From Candidatus Omnitrophota bacterium (lineage in GTDB: Bacteria > Omnitrophota > Gorgyraeia > 2-01-FULL-45-10), in the NCBI GenBank assembly GCA_026387165.1, contig JAPLMG010000203.1, forward strand, positions 1-6,787: 6,787 bases of DNA. Reading direction: 5' to 3'. A program made the translations under genes and the position numbers. The stretch's first letter is position 1; the number at the start of each line of letters is the position of its first letter. Below the pieces are notes generated by a model that had not been told where the DNA came from, made no database searches, and saw only the letters and a program-made list of their open reading frames with translations. Positions 5,922 to 6,787 of the stretch are shown here, one piece after another.

Positions 5922-5931
5922 AAGAAATTTA

Positions 5932-6787
5932 ATGCGCTGTGTTAAAGTAAATTTAAAAGACAGGTCTTATAATATCCTGATAGGAGATGGCCTTCTATCG
6001 AAGAGCGGCGCCATCATCAAAAAGCTTAAGATAGGCAGGGATGCCGTAGTAATAACAAATAAGTCTCTTCGGCACGCCTACGGCAAAACTCTGAAGCATT
6101 CGCTCAACAGGTCCGGGATCAGCGTAAAATTCGAACTCGTTCCGGACTCCGAGAAAGCCAAGTCATCCCATACTCTTTTAAAAGTCTTAGATCATATCGC
6201 TGCCTATGACAGGAACAGATCAGTATTCATCATAGCGCTTGGCGGCGGTGTGGCAGGAGACCTGGCCGGCTTTGCGGCCGCCGTCTACAAAAGAGGAATA
6301 CCGTACGTACAGATCCCCACAACTTTACTGGCCCAGGTGGACTCTAGCGTCGGCGGCAAAGCTGCTATTGACCTTCCGGCGGGGAAGAATCTCGCGGGAG
6401 CGTTCTACCAGCCAAAAGTTGTCATATCCGATATAAATGTTTTGATGTCGCTTCCCCAGAGACAGGTGCGCAACGGGCTGGCTGAAATAATAAAGTACGG
6501 CGTCATTAAGGACAGGGAGCTCTTCGTTTACCTTGAAAAAAACTACAGGAAGGCCGCTCTGCTGGATAAAAAAACGCTCAGCACTCTTATAACGCGGTCG
6601 GTCAGGATAAAGGCCCGCATCGTCGCAGACGACGAGCTCGACAGAAAAGGGAAGAGGATGGTTTTAAATTACGGACATACGATAGGCCACGCGATAGAGG
6701 CGGCCTCGTCTTATTCAAATAGATATAATCACGGAGAGGCAATAGCGATAGGCATGTGCGTAGCGGCCGATATTGCCTCCAAGCTCG
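5932..6787 (+). CDS. aroB: 3-dehydroquinate synthase (3' end outside window)
   Basis: The cytoplasmic NAD- and metal-dependent enzyme that converts DAHP to 3-dehydroquinate, second step of the shikimate pathway. The first 285 residues are visible and the frame runs off the right edge. Family motifs are intact: ALGGGVAGDLAGF (102-114), PTTLLAQVDSSVGGK (129-143), GKN (151-153), LAEIIKYG (183-190), LNYGHTIGHAIE (245-256) and YNHGEAIAIGM (265-275). The zinc ligands expected from the family are Glu185, His249 and His267. ATG 5932 is chosen because MRCVKVNLKDRSYNILIGDG aligns with the usual AroB N-terminus; there is no good Shine-Dalgarno, only AAGAA (5922-5926). The palindromic repeat ends just upstream, so it may supply the leader or promoter. 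Expected full length is about 350-370 residues. Confidence 0.95.
   Translation, partial: MRCVKVNLKDRSYNILIGDGLLSKSGAIIKKLKIGRDAVVITNKSLRHAYGKTLKHSLNRSGISVKFELVPDSEKAKSSHTLLKVLDHIAAYDRNRSVFIIALGGGVAGDLAGFAAAVYKRGIPYVQIPTTLLAQVDSSVGGKAAIDLPAGKNLAGAFYQPKVVISDINVLMSLPQRQVRNGLAEIIKYGVIKDRELFVYLEKNYRKAALLDKKTLSTLITRSVRIKARIVADDELDRKGKRMVLNYGHTIGHAIEAASSYSNRYNHGEAIAIGMCVAADIASKL

Noticed and set aside
6239..6436. A 65-codon + strand frame within aroB.
   Set aside because: It is out of frame with well-conserved aroB motifs and has no ribosome site.

Overview
The window looks like chromosomal DNA from an uncultured diderm bacterium of the PVC superphylum, most likely Omnitrophota. This is inferred from three things. 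A small Lys-rich protein (5422-5748) matches, from memory, the PVC-specific small basic protein family. The spacers carry AT-rich imperfect palindromes of a kind I associate with such genomes. The coding style mixes ATA/AGA/AGG codons at moderate GC. No tRNA, rRNA, CRISPR array or transposase gene is visible.

Layout. Positions 1-4509 hold four + strand genes with no spacers: the 3' part of an HD-GYP-domain gene whose catalytic residues are mostly replaced; a 90-residue winged-helix-like protein; a 1025-residue UvrD/Rep helicase fused to a RecB/AddB-type PD-(D/E)XK nuclease with an Fe-S cysteine set; and a membrane-anchored AsmA-like protein. Consecutive genes overlap by 17, 35 and 43 nt, so they are probably co-transcribed and translationally coupled. 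A textbook sigma70 promoter (TTGACA, 17 bp, TATAAT, with an extended -10 TG) lies at 4544-4572 and drives a SPOR-domain membrane protein (4634-5227). The predicted leader of that gene can fold into a 15-bp hairpin that buries both its Shine-Dalgarno and its start codon.

After a 194-bp palindrome-rich spacer comes the PVC small basic protein gene, with a full-consensus Shine-Dalgarno. A second 183-bp spacer holds a MITE-like inverted repeat. It ends about 10 bp before aroB (3-dehydroquinate synthase), which runs off the right edge.

How the genes relate. The first block joins a probably non-catalytic HD-GYP module, a putative DNA-binding protein and a DNA-processing helicase-nuclease. The next two genes act at the envelope (AsmA-like, SPOR). 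The last two look like housekeeping genes (putative ribosome- or nucleic-acid-associated basic protein, shikimate pathway). I see no single dedicated new system. The best leads are the SPOR-gene leader and the degenerate HD-GYP domain.
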